Positions 55,943 through 64,000 of a DNA stretch of 64,000 nt are shown here, piece by piece. Within the stretch, counting starts at the first letter, position 1; the number at the start of each line of letters is the position of its first letter. Source of the DNA: SB11 sp037968475. Lineage in GTDB: Bacteria; Bacteroidota; Bacteroidia; UBA8524. The position numbers were made by a program, and so were the translations under genes. Where the stretch lies: positions 1-64,000 of the forward strand of contig JBBKVO010000022.1 in the NCBI GenBank assembly GCA_037968475.1. The letters are read 5' to 3'. The notes beneath the pieces are model-generated. The model did no database searches. It was not told the origin of the DNA and saw only the letters and a program-made list of their open reading frames with translations.

Positions 55943-57421
55943 TTAAATAATACCTGCCAACGCATCGTAATTTATTTTTGAATGATGGCGTTTATCTTTG
56001 GGTAGGGTACGAACAAAAATTAGCTTATCGTAGGGTAGCCCCGCTGCTGCAAGCCCTTGCAAAATCTCTTGCTTATTAATTGCTAAACCAGCCTTTATAA
56101 ATACCCGTATTTTATTATCGATTAATAATGCAGTGCCTTCAATATTTCCCTCCAGCCCTTCAAAAAACAATTCATAGGCTAGTGGTGAGTACATCTCTCC
56201 ATCTCTAACAAACATATATTTGGTTCGCCCACAAAAGAACAATTCGCCCGCTGTATTAAAATATCCTGCATCACCTGTGCGATGCCAAATAATTTCGCCC
56301 TCAATAATTTTATTTAATTTAAAAATATCCTCGCCATCCAAATAATTATTTACTACTTGTGCGCCACTCACCACTATCTCGCCCACTTGATTGCTTGAGT
56401 AGGGAAGGGGCATTATTTTATATTCATTAAAACTAATGGGTATAATTTTCACTTCAACACCCTCAACAGGTTTACCCACCAATACCCCGATTTTATTACC
56501 CACAATGGGTAATGTGTTGCATACGCTTATAGGCTCTGCTTCGGTTGAACCATAGATAACGCTAATAGTAGAAGCTGGTAAGTTATTTTGTAAACGTTGC
56601 CATTGTTTTGCAGTAACCGTTGCGCCACCAATACCCACTTTTTTTATACTTTGGTTATAATTTTTTGGTATATTTATGCTAAGATGCAAAAGAAATGCTG
56701 GCGAACCCAATAAACAGTTAACCCCATTGTGTTGTGCCTGTTGGCTCACCTTTGCCCATCCTTTGTTGCTTTTGTACGATGCTTTTTTTGGCAACACCGC
56801 CGTACCGCCACCTGCAAAGCCAAGTAATGTAACAATGGGCAGGTTACTCATTACAATATCAGTACTATTAAAATTAAAAACAATATTTAATAGTCGAAAT
56901 TGTTCCATCAATACTTTGTGTGTGCGGATTGCCGCTTTGGGTTGCCCCGTGCTGCCTGTTGTAAACGTTATAAGTGCGGGATGTTGCGCCTCACTATTGT
57001 ATATAGGTAAAATCGTCTCGTTATTCCCTTTTCCAATTTTAGCTTTTATTTTTAAAGGAATTTTTCGAGCATTTTTAATCAGAAAAGAAAGCAAATAATA
57101 CTTAGGAGCTATAACAACCGCTTTGCAATCAGCCTTTAGCAAATAGCTGTTTATTTTTTTTATAGATGACCCACCGTCAATCACCACCAAAGTAGCACCA
57201 ATGCTAAGTGTTGCTGCAAAGTACACATACATGGTGTACGATATGGGCACGGCCAGTAAAACCCTGTCGTTGGGTTTTATGCCTTTTTGGTTTAAATAAA
57301 TTATAGTGTTATTAATGTCAGTAATAAACTGACTATACGTTTGTTTTTTATCGCCCTCTACAATGGCTATTTTGTTAGGGTTTTCTGTGGCAGCAGCAAA
57401 TAAAACATCAACTACATTCAT
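55943..57421 (-). CDS. AMP-forming acyl ligase (OleC/FadD-like)
   Basis: A 492-residue adenylating enzyme. The P-loop is TTGSTGQPK (154-162). YGSTEAEP (about 300) and the hinge GRTKYMFVRDGE (about 405) follow. K482 in LPKDKRHHSKINY is the C-terminal catalytic lysine, a pattern like that of OleC-type ligases. It activates a carboxylic acid with ATP, forming an acyl-AMP. The substrate could be a fatty acid or the carboxylate of an amino-acid headgroup. It is the last gene of the six-gene operon, overlapping the acyltransferase gene by 4 bp (ATGA). Confidence 0.85.
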   Translation of the reverse strand: MNVVDVLFAAATENPNKIAIVEGDKKQTYSQFITDINNTIIYLNQKGIKPNDRVLLAVPISYTMYVYFAATLSIGATLVVIDGGSSIKKINSYLLKADCKAVVIAPKYYLLSFLIKNARKIPLKIKAKIGKGNNETILPIYNSEAQHPALITFTTGSTGQPKAAIRTHKVLMEQFRLLNIVFNFNSTDIVMSNLPIVTLLGFAGGGTAVLPKKASYKSNKGWAKVSQQAQHNGVNCLLGSPAFLLHLSINIPKNYNQSIKKVGIGGATVTAKQWQRLQNNLPASTISVIYGSTEAEPISVCNTLPIVGNKIGVLVGKPVEGVEVKIIPISFNEYKIMPLPYSSNQVGEIVVSGAQVVNNYLDGEDIFKLNKIIEGEIIWHRTGDAGYFNTAGELFFCGRTKYMFVRDGEMYSPLAYELFFEGLEGNIEGTALLIDNKIRVFIKAGLAINKQEILQGLAAAGLPYDKLIFVRTLPKDKRHHSKINYDALAGII

Positions 57422-58374
57422 AGCAATTGTTTATGGTATAAAACATAATTTCTAAAAACAGCCGCTCCAAAAAGTTTCGACATTCGAAGCGATGTATCAT
57501 CGGCAATCATTAGCGCGTGTATTAGTCCTGTAAAACCTTTCTGCATGGCCGCTTTTGCAAATTCAGCAGTTAAAAAAGTGCCTACGCCGTTATATTTCTC
57601 CAGCGGCAAACGGGCAAGGGTTTTTAGCACCACCCTGTTGTTTTGCGGCTGTGCAAAATCGGGGTAACCAAATACATAGCCAACTGGTGTGCAGTTTTCA
57701 TCCATAGCTATTATAAAAAAATCGGTATTTATTTTTTCTTTTAATGGATAATATAACCCATAAAACTTGCTGAATGGTATGGGCGTGTACAAAAAATTAT
57801 TGGTAAATGCCTCGCAGCTTATTTTATAAATAATTTCAATTTCACTGTCAAAATTAGCTACATCAAAATTTCTAAAAGTAAACCCACTATTGCCCATGTA
57901 GCGTGCAGGAAACTTACCTTCCTCATCGGCTGTTACTATGGCTGAGTAGTATTGCTTTAGCGGCTCAAAACCTGCATCAATAAAATAAGTGTTATAACTA
58001 TCGGGCGTGTTGGGCTCCATAAAAAACGGCTCAGTAATATCGCCCACAACACATCGGTAAGTCGCCCATGTGCTGCCATTTATAGGGCCTATTATTTGTG
58101 GTGCAACAGTACCGGCATGGCTACACGCTGCATCAAATAATAATTGTGCGGTGGTGGCATCTAGTGCAAAAAAGTTACCCAAACAAGCTACGGGTTTACC
58201 TTCTATACTATGTAAAGGGTTGTGGTACAATACTGCATAACCCGTAATAATACCGTTATTTATAACACAAAAACCAGCCACCCAATAATCGCTGTCAATC
58301 CATTGGTGGCTTGTACCCTTGCTTTGTAAAAGGGCGGTGAAATCGTTTATATTTTCGTGTTTTAGTATCTCCAT
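57418..58374 (-). CDS. GNAT-like N-acyltransferase
   Basis: A 318-residue protein with a GNAT-type fold in the second half (about 185-318), with the GVGTFLTAEFAKAAMQKGFTG segment as the expected CoA-binding region. A preceding N-terminal half may be a second, degenerate copy. The ending FGAAVFRNYVLYHK resembles acyltransferases of amino lipids. It likely transfers an acyl or acetyl group to an amine. It overlaps the ligase gene by 4 bp and the kinase-like gene by 1 bp, so all three are tightly coupled. The substrate is not known. Confidence 0.7.
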   Translation of the reverse strand: MEILKHENINDFTALLQSKGTSHQWIDSDYWVAGFCVINNGIITGYAVLYHNPLHSIEGKPVACLGNFFALDATTAQLLFDAACSHAGTVAPQIIGPINGSTWATYRCVVGDITEPFFMEPNTPDSYNTYFIDAGFEPLKQYYSAIVTADEEGKFPARYMGNSGFTFRNFDVANFDSEIEIIYKISCEAFTNNFLYTPIPFSKFYGLYYPLKEKINTDFFIIAMDENCTPVGYVFGYPDFAQPQNNRVVLKTLARLPLEKYNGVGTFLTAEFAKAAMQKGFTGLIHALMIADDTSLRMSKLFGAAVFRNYVLYHKQLL

Positions 58375-59039
58375 TATAGGCTATTTATGCCATACAAAAC
58401 TGCAATAGCGGCAAGCGGAATCCATAAATTATCCTCTCCGCGTCTGCCCAATGCTTCGGCAATGGAGGTAGTTAGCGAGATTATTCCAATGGTGAGCCAA
58501 GCTGTTGGTTGTGTGTCTTTAAAATAATTAAAACAAAAGTACGACACAATAATAGCACTTATAAAAAAGGCTAAAGAGCCTGCCATTGTTTTGGTCTCGC
58601 CCCAAAAAGTATATTTTCCATAAGGCGCAAGTCTACCAACAAATGCCGCTAATGGGTCGGATACTGAAAGTATGCTAATAGGAACAAAATAATACAAAAT
58701 ATTATTTTGGGTTAAATATGCCCAAAAACATAAAAATATAGATAATGGATACAGGTAGCTGCCCTGTGTTTTGCGCTTAACATTATGTATTGAAGGTAAA
58801 TACCCTGTTTTTTTAGAGATAAACATTATGGCTAAAAACGCCACTCCCAATGCTGCTACCGGCCAAATAGAAAGAAAAATAAACGGAAACGAAAGGCAGA
58901 CAATACCTGCTACAATATGCACCATTTTACGGGTGATTTCGGTTTCAGGTTTTGCCCATCGGTATATTAGCTCTGATAGGGCAAAAAGTACCAAAAAACT
59001 TGTGGCTACAATTGCTGCTATGGTAAATTGATTTAACAT
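58374..59039 (-). CDS. phytol/dolichol-kinase-like membrane enzyme
   Basis: A 221-residue protein with about six to seven membrane helices. Family motifs are TRKMVH (36-41), SDPLAAFVG (127-135), ETKTMAGS (148-155) and E195 with D203-N204. This is the pattern of the phytol kinase (VTE5), dolichol kinase (SEC59) and CTP-dependent diacylglycerol kinase family. Such enzymes phosphorylate a lipid alcohol in the membrane using CTP. It is encoded next to a UbiA prenyltransferase and a BtaA-like enzyme, so its substrate is probably an isoprenoid or diacyl alcohol. It overlaps the DUF3419 gene by 7 bp. Confidence 0.82.
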   Translation of the reverse strand: MLNQFTIAAIVATSFLVLFALSELIYRWAKPETEITRKMVHIVAGIVCLSFPFIFLSIWPVAALGVAFLAIMFISKKTGYLPSIHNVKRKTQGSYLYPLSIFLCFWAYLTQNNILYYFVPISILSVSDPLAAFVGRLAPYGKYTFWGETKTMAGSLAFFISAIIVSYFCFNYFKDTQPTAWLTIGIISLTTSIAEALGRRGEDNLWIPLAAIAVLYGINSL

Positions 59040-60109
59040 TTTTTATCTACTAAAAAGCGTGAATAAAAAAAGCCTTTATCAGGTGTATTATTGGGTATGG
59101 TGTGATGGGTAGAAATAATTTGCTTACTTTCAGTATTTAATTCTCTATTTACAAACAAATTCCAGTAGGCAAAAACAGCATTGGTGTGGGCTGTTTGCGC
59201 TAGTGTATGGGCAAAGTTTGCAAAAGTGGTTTTATCCATATACTCAAAAATATTGCTTAAATTATAAAAGTCTATATCCTTTTCGATAGAAATTAAATTT
59301 TCGGCGGGTTGATTTACCAATTGCAAACAGTGCAGGTTTTGCTTTATCAGTTCATAATTTTCAGCGCGAGCATAAAAGGGTAAACCAATTGTAAAACTAC
59401 CTGTTATAATATAATGTAAAAAATAGTTTTGAGCTGATGCAGGGTTTTCTAAATGCTGTTTAATATTGTGTTGCAACATTTGCCCAATATTTTTACCTGC
59501 ATACTTCAAAAATCGTGGCGAACGACCCAAACGACCTTGCACAAATCGACTAAAGAATATACCCGAAAGTGCTTTCCATACAGGGTTTTCCCAGTGTTTA
59601 TGGTAAAAATCTTGTTGCTGTTGGGGTGTTCTTGTTGCAAATAATTGTTCTTGCGTGCTTTTGCGGTGCGATAGGGGTAATACCAATTGACGAAACAGTC
59701 GAAAATAATTCTCAAACTTGCCACAGTGTATTATGCCGTTATTAATGGCAGTATTGTGTTTGTCCCAATAATTAGCAGCATCAGTGCTTAGTTGATTGCG
59801 GAATAGTTGGTAGATTTTATTTCGGTTGTTATCAGCAGTAAAACCTGCAAATTTTAGATAATCGGTGTGTTCTAAATTGGCTATAGCTACTTTTTTAATC
59901 TCAATTAAATAAAGCTGCACTTGGCTAATATCGGCTACAATAATTTGTTGCGGATTTTTAGATAATAATGCAAAAGAGTTATCACCTCCCGAACCTACCG
60001 AAAGTATTTTTTTAGGATTATCAGGGCATACACTCAGCAGTATATCTGCATCTTCCCAACAATTGGCGTAGCGTATTATTTCTAAATTTACACCTTTAAG
60101 TTCCGTCAT
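59033..60109 (-). CDS. BtaA-like DUF3419 protein (aminocarboxypropyl transferase)
   Basis: A 358-residue protein of the DUF3419 family. NCWEDADI (16-23), an AdoMet-binding-like LSVGSGGDN (36-44) and VAD (58-60) match BtaA, which transfers the 3-amino-3-carboxypropyl group of AdoMet to diacylglycerol in betaine-lipid synthesis. The partner BtaB N-methyltransferase is absent here, so the product may be an unmethylated homoserine ether lipid or an unrelated amino lipid. The start overlaps the dikinase gene by 4 bp (ATGA). The assignment to family is good; the substrate is inference. Confidence 0.8.
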   Translation of the reverse strand: MTELKGVNLEIIRYANCWEDADILLSVCPDNPKKILSVGSGGDNSFALLSKNPQQIIVADISQVQLYLIEIKKVAIANLEHTDYLKFAGFTADNNRNKIYQLFRNQLSTDAANYWDKHNTAINNGIIHCGKFENYFRLFRQLVLPLSHRKSTQEQLFATRTPQQQQDFYHKHWENPVWKALSGIFFSRFVQGRLGRSPRFLKYAGKNIGQMLQHNIKQHLENPASAQNYFLHYIITGSFTIGLPFYARAENYELIKQNLHCLQLVNQPAENLISIEKDIDFYNLSNIFEYMDKTTFANFAHTLAQTAHTNAVFAYWNLFVNRELNTESKQIISTHHTIPNNTPDKGFFYSRFLVDKKC

Positions 60110-62595
60110 TTAGAAATAATTTTTATTGTTCCTTTTTCACCATCCATTTCTACTATATCACCAGTTTTTAAGGTTGCCATTAAGCCTGTAATGCCCACTA
60201 CACAAGGTAAACCCATCTCGCGTGAAAGTATGGCGGAGTGGCTTAGTAAACTGCCCCGCTCTACCAATATACCTGATGCCGAAGGGAAAAGTGTTACCCA
60301 CCCTGGGTCGGTATTTTCTGTTACTAAAATATCGCCTGCAAGGCTGGTTTCTTTGCTTGGGTCGGTTATTACGCGCACTTTTGCGCGCACAATTCCCCTG
60401 CAACAGCCTATACCTGTTAGGTCGCCGCTTTGGGGTATGGCGGTTGTGGTATCTTCAAAATTGTTGGTGTATACTATGCCTGTGGTTTTTATGCGGCTGG
60501 CAGGACGTGGCAAGGCTGCAAAACGGGCATATTCATCTTTTCTAACAGAAATTAATTCTTTTAATTCAGTGCTTACTGCTGTGCCTTTTATAAAATCGAA
60601 TATTTCGTTTTTGGCTAAATAAAAAATATCATTTGGGTGGTTTATTATGCCTTTTTTATAAAAATCAGTGCCAATACCTCTAAACATTTTGCGCACCAAA
60701 CCAAATACGCGTGTACGCTCAAAACGCAGGTTTTCGCGGTTGCTCACCAACCTGCGTGCACCATTTAGCACGTGTTTGGCTAGGGCACGTTTTATGGGTT
60801 TATTTTTATAATGTAGGGTAAATTGTGCCTCGGCTTCTTGCCTTATTTTTTGTGGATTAAAGTCCTGCTTGCTAATGCCTGCACTAGCATGGGCTTTAAT
60901 AATAGCCATTAATTTTTGAGGTTCTTGCCCAAAAGTATGGGTTTCCAGTTTTAGTTCTTCAAGGCAGCGGTCGCCAAATTTTTGCAGGTAGCTATTAAAT
61001 AATTGTTTAAATTTTGGGTAATTATTTAATTGAGCTATAATTTCTTTGGGTGATTTTTGTTTGATGGTGTTGTTTAACCCCTCATCGCTGCCAATAAGTT
61101 CTACCATCTCCATTATACGCCGCGCAGGTTCTGACGATATTATATCGTTACTGCCACACAGCAAATCGTTATGGGTGTTTGTGCCTACGGGGTTGGTTAC
61201 TTTTTGCAGTAACCCAAAGTATATCATGGCAAAAAAATCGTTTGTTAGTGGGGTTTTCCACTCGTTTACCAATATTTTTTCGAGGGTATCAAAATCAGTA
61301 GTTATTTTTTCAGAAGGGATAGTTTGGTAGTCTTTCGCTTCGTATACCTTTAGTGTCTTTTCTAAATTAATTAAAAATTGGTTTTTTTGTTTTTCAAGCG
61401 TAGCCAATTTATAAATCATTTTGGGCACCATAAGGGCTATACGTCCCCACGCCGATAGCTTGTTTTGTGGCGGTAGTTGGAGCGTAAATTTCTCTTTCAC
61501 CCCCATCATTTTTTCCATAAAACCCGCATTTAGGGTATAACCGGGTAACATGGCCAGTGCTTTGTACCAGCCTAAAAGATTGTAGTATACCCGCCCGTTT
61601 ATTAAGCCCAACATATTGGCAAAAACATCGGTGCGGGCAAATGCTTCTTTTTTGTGCACACCCATAAAAATTACAAATTGGGTATACACTGCCTCGTACA
61701 CTTTTACAATAAAGGAGAAGGTGAGGGGAGTAGTTACGCCCGGGTACGATTCTATAATATTGCTATTATCCCAAATAATATAATCGGTATTTGTATCAGG
61801 CTGTAACGTTGTTATAGGGCGAGATTGCAGTATGTACAGCGTGTTGTTTTCAAAACAAAACTCTACATCTTGTGGGGTTTTATAGTATTTGTTCAGTTTT
61901 TCTACTTGGGTAGCAACGGCAAGTAGTTTTGTATCGCTAAGGCTAGGTTTATTCTGCTTTTCGGCAGGGATAATTTCTTTTTCTATCCCGCCACTTTCAG
62001 TGGCAAAAAAGCCTTCTGTTTTTTGGGTGATTTGAGGTGTAATACTGCTGTTTTCAACGGTAAAACTATCTGCATTTAACGCGCCTGATACTATGCCTTC
62101 GCCCACGCCATAAACACTGTTTATTAGCACAATGCCTTGTTTACCAGTAACGGGATGTGCTCCAAATGCTACGCCTGATGTTTGGGCAGGTATCATTTTT
62201 TGTATTATTACGGCTACTGTTGGTGTGCCTTCAATACCTTGTGTTTTAAGGTAAGTTTGCACCCTTGCTGATGAAAACGAGGCAAATACTTGTTGTATTT
62301 TTTCGTTAAGCTGCTGTGTGGGTACGTTTAGCAGGGTTTCAAAAAGACCTGCAAATGAGTGTGTTGTGCCATCTTCGGCAACGGATGACGAACGGACAGC
62401 AAATGTTCCCTCGCCTAAGTGTGAAGTTATCTCGACAGAAAAATCAGTTAAATCTTTGTTCAAAAAAGCGGTGTGCGGTATTACCACAAAAGGGGGGACG
62501 GTAAAACCCTCTTGCACCATTTGGGCAAGGTGATAGGCTTTTTTGCCCACACTGTTTTTGTTGTTTAGTATTTGTGTGGTTGTGGTTAACAGCAT
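60106..62595 (-). CDS. PEP-synthase/rifampin-phosphotransferase-like dikinase
   Basis: An 829-residue enzyme with the three-part layout of PEP synthase-like phosphotransferases. The ATP-grasp domain (about 1-290) includes FAVRSSSVAEDG and SFAGLFETLLNV. A variable middle (about 300-720) and a phosphohistidine domain with H786 in LLSHSAILSREMG and LPCVVG follow. It transfers the beta phosphate of ATP through the histidine to a substrate. The length and the unusual middle resemble rifampin phosphotransferase more than metabolic PEP synthase. The substrate bound by the middle part is unknown and may be a lipid or prenyl intermediate. Confidence 0.8.
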   Translation of the reverse strand: MLLTTTTQILNNKNSVGKKAYHLAQMVQEGFTVPPFVVIPHTAFLNKDLTDFSVEITSHLGEGTFAVRSSSVAEDGTTHSFAGLFETLLNVPTQQLNEKIQQVFASFSSARVQTYLKTQGIEGTPTVAVIIQKMIPAQTSGVAFGAHPVTGKQGIVLINSVYGVGEGIVSGALNADSFTVENSSITPQITQKTEGFFATESGGIEKEIIPAEKQNKPSLSDTKLLAVATQVEKLNKYYKTPQDVEFCFENNTLYILQSRPITTLQPDTNTDYIIWDNSNIIESYPGVTTPLTFSFIVKVYEAVYTQFVIFMGVHKKEAFARTDVFANMLGLINGRVYYNLLGWYKALAMLPGYTLNAGFMEKMMGVKEKFTLQLPPQNKLSAWGRIALMVPKMIYKLATLEKQKNQFLINLEKTLKVYEAKDYQTIPSEKITTDFDTLEKILVNEWKTPLTNDFFAMIYFGLLQKVTNPVGTNTHNDLLCGSNDIISSEPARRIMEMVELIGSDEGLNNTIKQKSPKEIIAQLNNYPKFKQLFNSYLQKFGDRCLEELKLETHTFGQEPQKLMAIIKAHASAGISKQDFNPQKIRQEAEAQFTLHYKNKPIKRALAKHVLNGARRLVSNRENLRFERTRVFGLVRKMFRGIGTDFYKKGIINHPNDIFYLAKNEIFDFIKGTAVSTELKELISVRKDEYARFAALPRPASRIKTTGIVYTNNFEDTTTAIPQSGDLTGIGCCRGIVRAKVRVITDPSKETSLAGDILVTENTDPGWVTLFPSASGILVERGSLLSHSAILSREMGLPCVVGITGLMATLKTGDIVEMDGEKGTIKIISK

Positions 62596-62596
62596 T

Positions 62597-63535
62597 TTAT
62601 TGTATTAATGAAACCAACATGGGTATACCACCCAGCAGTAAGTACATCATCACCGTCCATAATGCTGACAGTTTTTCCATGCTTTTTGTTCCCTCTACAC
62701 TTGGTTTCTTTAATACCATAATTGCGGGTATTATACACCCAATCAACAATAGTACCAACAGATAAATGTATAGTTTTGGTATGCCGGCATACATCATGGC
62801 TGCAAAACAACAAGCGGCGGCAAGGGTTATAATGCCTATCCACAATTGTAGGGCTTTGGTAAGTCCATACAGACTGCTATAACTGGTAACGCCTTCTTCC
62901 TCGTGTCCTTTCATTCGTAATTTACGACCAATTTCAAGCACCAAACCGTTTAGGTACGATACTACTAGAAAAAATACAATGCCTATTGGGGCTTCGGCCT
63001 TTGCCAAATGCCAATCGACGCCAGAGGCATACATATCTATCACAGGGATAATAAACATGTGCGAAAGGGCATATAGCATATAGTGTTTTTTAAGCCAAGC
63101 TGGAGCAAAAAACTCGTAACGCATCAGCAGCAGAAACAGCAGGATAAAGCCATAGAACAAATACATGGCAGGTTGCACCAAAGCCACTACCACTATTTGT
63201 AGGGCTAAAAGAATAAAACCTATATTTTTTAGCTCGGATAAAGAAATAAGTCCGCGTGGGACGGGCAAGTACGAACGATACAAGGCATCATCTTCGCGGT
63301 CTTTAAACTCATCGGCTATGCGCAATAAAAAAAACGAGGAGAATGTAACCCAAAAAGCGGCTGCAAAATTTTGCCATGATACAAAACCCTCTAATCCCCT
63401 GCAAAAGCGTGAAAATGAAATGGCCGAAAATGTAAACGCCAAAATAAGCACTCCGTGCCCTGCAACAGGGAAACGCTCTTTTTGGTAGATATAAAACCTA
63501 CCTATAAACGATTGTTTTGGGGTATTTCCCTTCAT
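62597..63535 (-). CDS. UbiA-family prenyltransferase
   Basis: A 312-residue membrane protein with about eight helices. The first aspartate-rich motif is at 75-83 (DEFKDREDD) followed by YLPVPRGLI. The second is a modified LEIGRKLRMKGHEEEGVTSY in which glutamate replaces the usual first aspartate. The UbiA family transfers prenyl groups from prenyl diphosphates to acceptors, and the PVPRGL signature appears in less-studied members. It is the first gene of the operon; its stop is 1 bp before the dikinase start. The donor and acceptor are unknown. Confidence 0.82.
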   Translation of the reverse strand: MKGNTPKQSFIGRFYIYQKERFPVAGHGVLILAFTFSAISFSRFCRGLEGFVSWQNFAAAFWVTFSSFFLLRIADEFKDREDDALYRSYLPVPRGLISLSELKNIGFILLALQIVVVALVQPAMYLFYGFILLFLLLMRYEFFAPAWLKKHYMLYALSHMFIIPVIDMYASGVDWHLAKAEAPIGIVFFLVVSYLNGLVLEIGRKLRMKGHEEEGVTSYSSLYGLTKALQLWIGIITLAAACCFAAMMYAGIPKLYIYLLVLLLIGCIIPAIMVLKKPSVEGTKSMEKLSALWTVMMYLLLGGIPMLVSLIQ

Positions 63536-63599
63536 AGTTTAATCACCAAGATAGTGTTTTTAGGAATTGAGGGCTAAGAATTGTTTTAGATTTAATGTT

Positions 63600-63715
63600 T
63601 TAACTCACCCCAAAAACACAAAGCCTCACGACTACCCAACACTCCCCCTCTCTTTTTTGTAAGAGAGGGGCGCAGCGACACAAATCGGGCAAAACAATAT
63701 ATTGGGGTGAGTTAA
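63600..63715. repeat. MITE-like palindromic repeat, copy 3
   Basis: It begins TTAACTCACCCC and ends GGGGTGAGTTAA, with the inner hairpin CCCCTCTCT/AGAGAGGGG. It lies 65 bp upstream of the first gene of the operon, matching copies 1 and 2 beyond the last gene. Confidence 0.8.
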
Positions 63716-64000
63716 AACTCTTTAGCCGACAGGTTAAAACCTGTCGCTATTCATACCTATCGGGAGTGCTGTGAGGTATCAATAGAATTGGGTTTTAACT
63801 CGATGTAAAGAATAATTTTCACGCAAAGATTAGAAGTCGCAAAGTTGGTGAGCAAAGATATATGCAGATACAAGTTTTATTAAATTATAGGCACTAGAAT
63901 AGGTTAAGTCGCTATGTCCGCAAGCGAACAATAATAATGTTTACTTACCCCAAAAAATACAAAGCCGCTCGACAGGTTGAAATCCGATGTAATAAAGATT
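63716..64000. repeat. linked long repeat continuing off the window
   Basis: This region matches 55535-55760, including the dyad around ttcatacc...ggtatc, the segment near ttcacgcaaaga, and gttaagtcgcta...ccgcaagcga. It then enters the start of another palindromic copy at about 63950. No gene is present. Confidence 0.75.

Noticed and set aside
60191..60622. Plus-strand frame inside the dikinase gene
   Set aside because: It is an antisense shadow of the phosphohistidine domain.

Overview
The window looks like the chromosome of a free-living member of the Bacteroidota. It is AT-rich, several genes have the phylum's TAnnTTTG promoter box a few bases before the start, and the gene families are typical of the phylum (LemA/DUF2207, DUF4870, DUF4389, DUF6712, DUF3987/DUF6371). 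There are no rRNA genes and no CRISPR array. One tRNA-Leu(UAG) is present.

Left end (1-2475): the start of an incomplete gene on the minus strand (possibly a transposase), a DUF2452 protein, an exported or membrane protein, and mnmE (tRNA modification GTPase). Region 2458-14764 is a complete 12.3 kb integrative island inserted in the last codons of mnmE. An 18-bp imperfect direct repeat re-encoding CIGK-stop bounds it. It holds a zinc-finger/helix-turn-helix protein, a tyrosine recombinase, an unknown gene, an excisionase-like protein, DUF3987 and toprim/DUF6371 replication-type genes, a type III restriction-modification pair (res then mod), a small gene and a RadC-like gene. Paired TTTGTACC boxes, 11 bp apart, lie just inside both ends and look like integrase arm sites. 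Immediately beyond attR is a second restriction system: a Dam-like adenine methyltransferase convergent with a controller protein plus an unfamiliar endonuclease.

Middle and right (17849-54417): siphovirus-type virion genes occur in four separate blocks. Block 1 (17849-20762) has protease, scaffold, major capsid and a candidate tail tube. Block 2 (28609-32663) has a head-associated protein, portal, connector, a tail-terminator/fiber fusion and a small membrane protein. Block 3 (45033-46316, minus strand) has a tail assembly chaperone with a probable -1 frameshift and a gp10-like protein. Block 4 (47604-54417) has two large tail proteins and the tape measure. Ordinary chromosomal genes lie between the blocks: LemA/DUF2207, a type IIG restriction enzyme, a GNAT, RelA/SpoT, tRNA-Leu, a TPR histidine kinase with response regulators, an M48 protease cluster, a ClC channel and a small outer membrane protein. 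No terminase, lysis gene, phage integrase or phage replication gene is visible among them. Intact structural genes dispersed among housekeeping genes suggest a domesticated particle, such as a gene transfer agent, rather than a normal prophage. This is inference.

Right end (54461-64000): a DOPA-dioxygenase-like gene, then a six-gene minus-strand operon (63535-55943) whose adjacent genes overlap or nearly touch. It encodes a UbiA-type prenyltransferase, a PEP-synthase/rifampin-phosphotransferase-like dikinase, a BtaA-like (DUF3419) aminocarboxypropyl transferase, a phytol/dolichol-kinase-like membrane enzyme, a GNAT-like acyltransferase and an AMP-forming ligase. This set suggests a pathway for an uncharacterised prenyl lipid or amino lipid. 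Copies of a 110-bp palindromic, MITE-like repeat with a longer linked repeat flank the operon on both sides.
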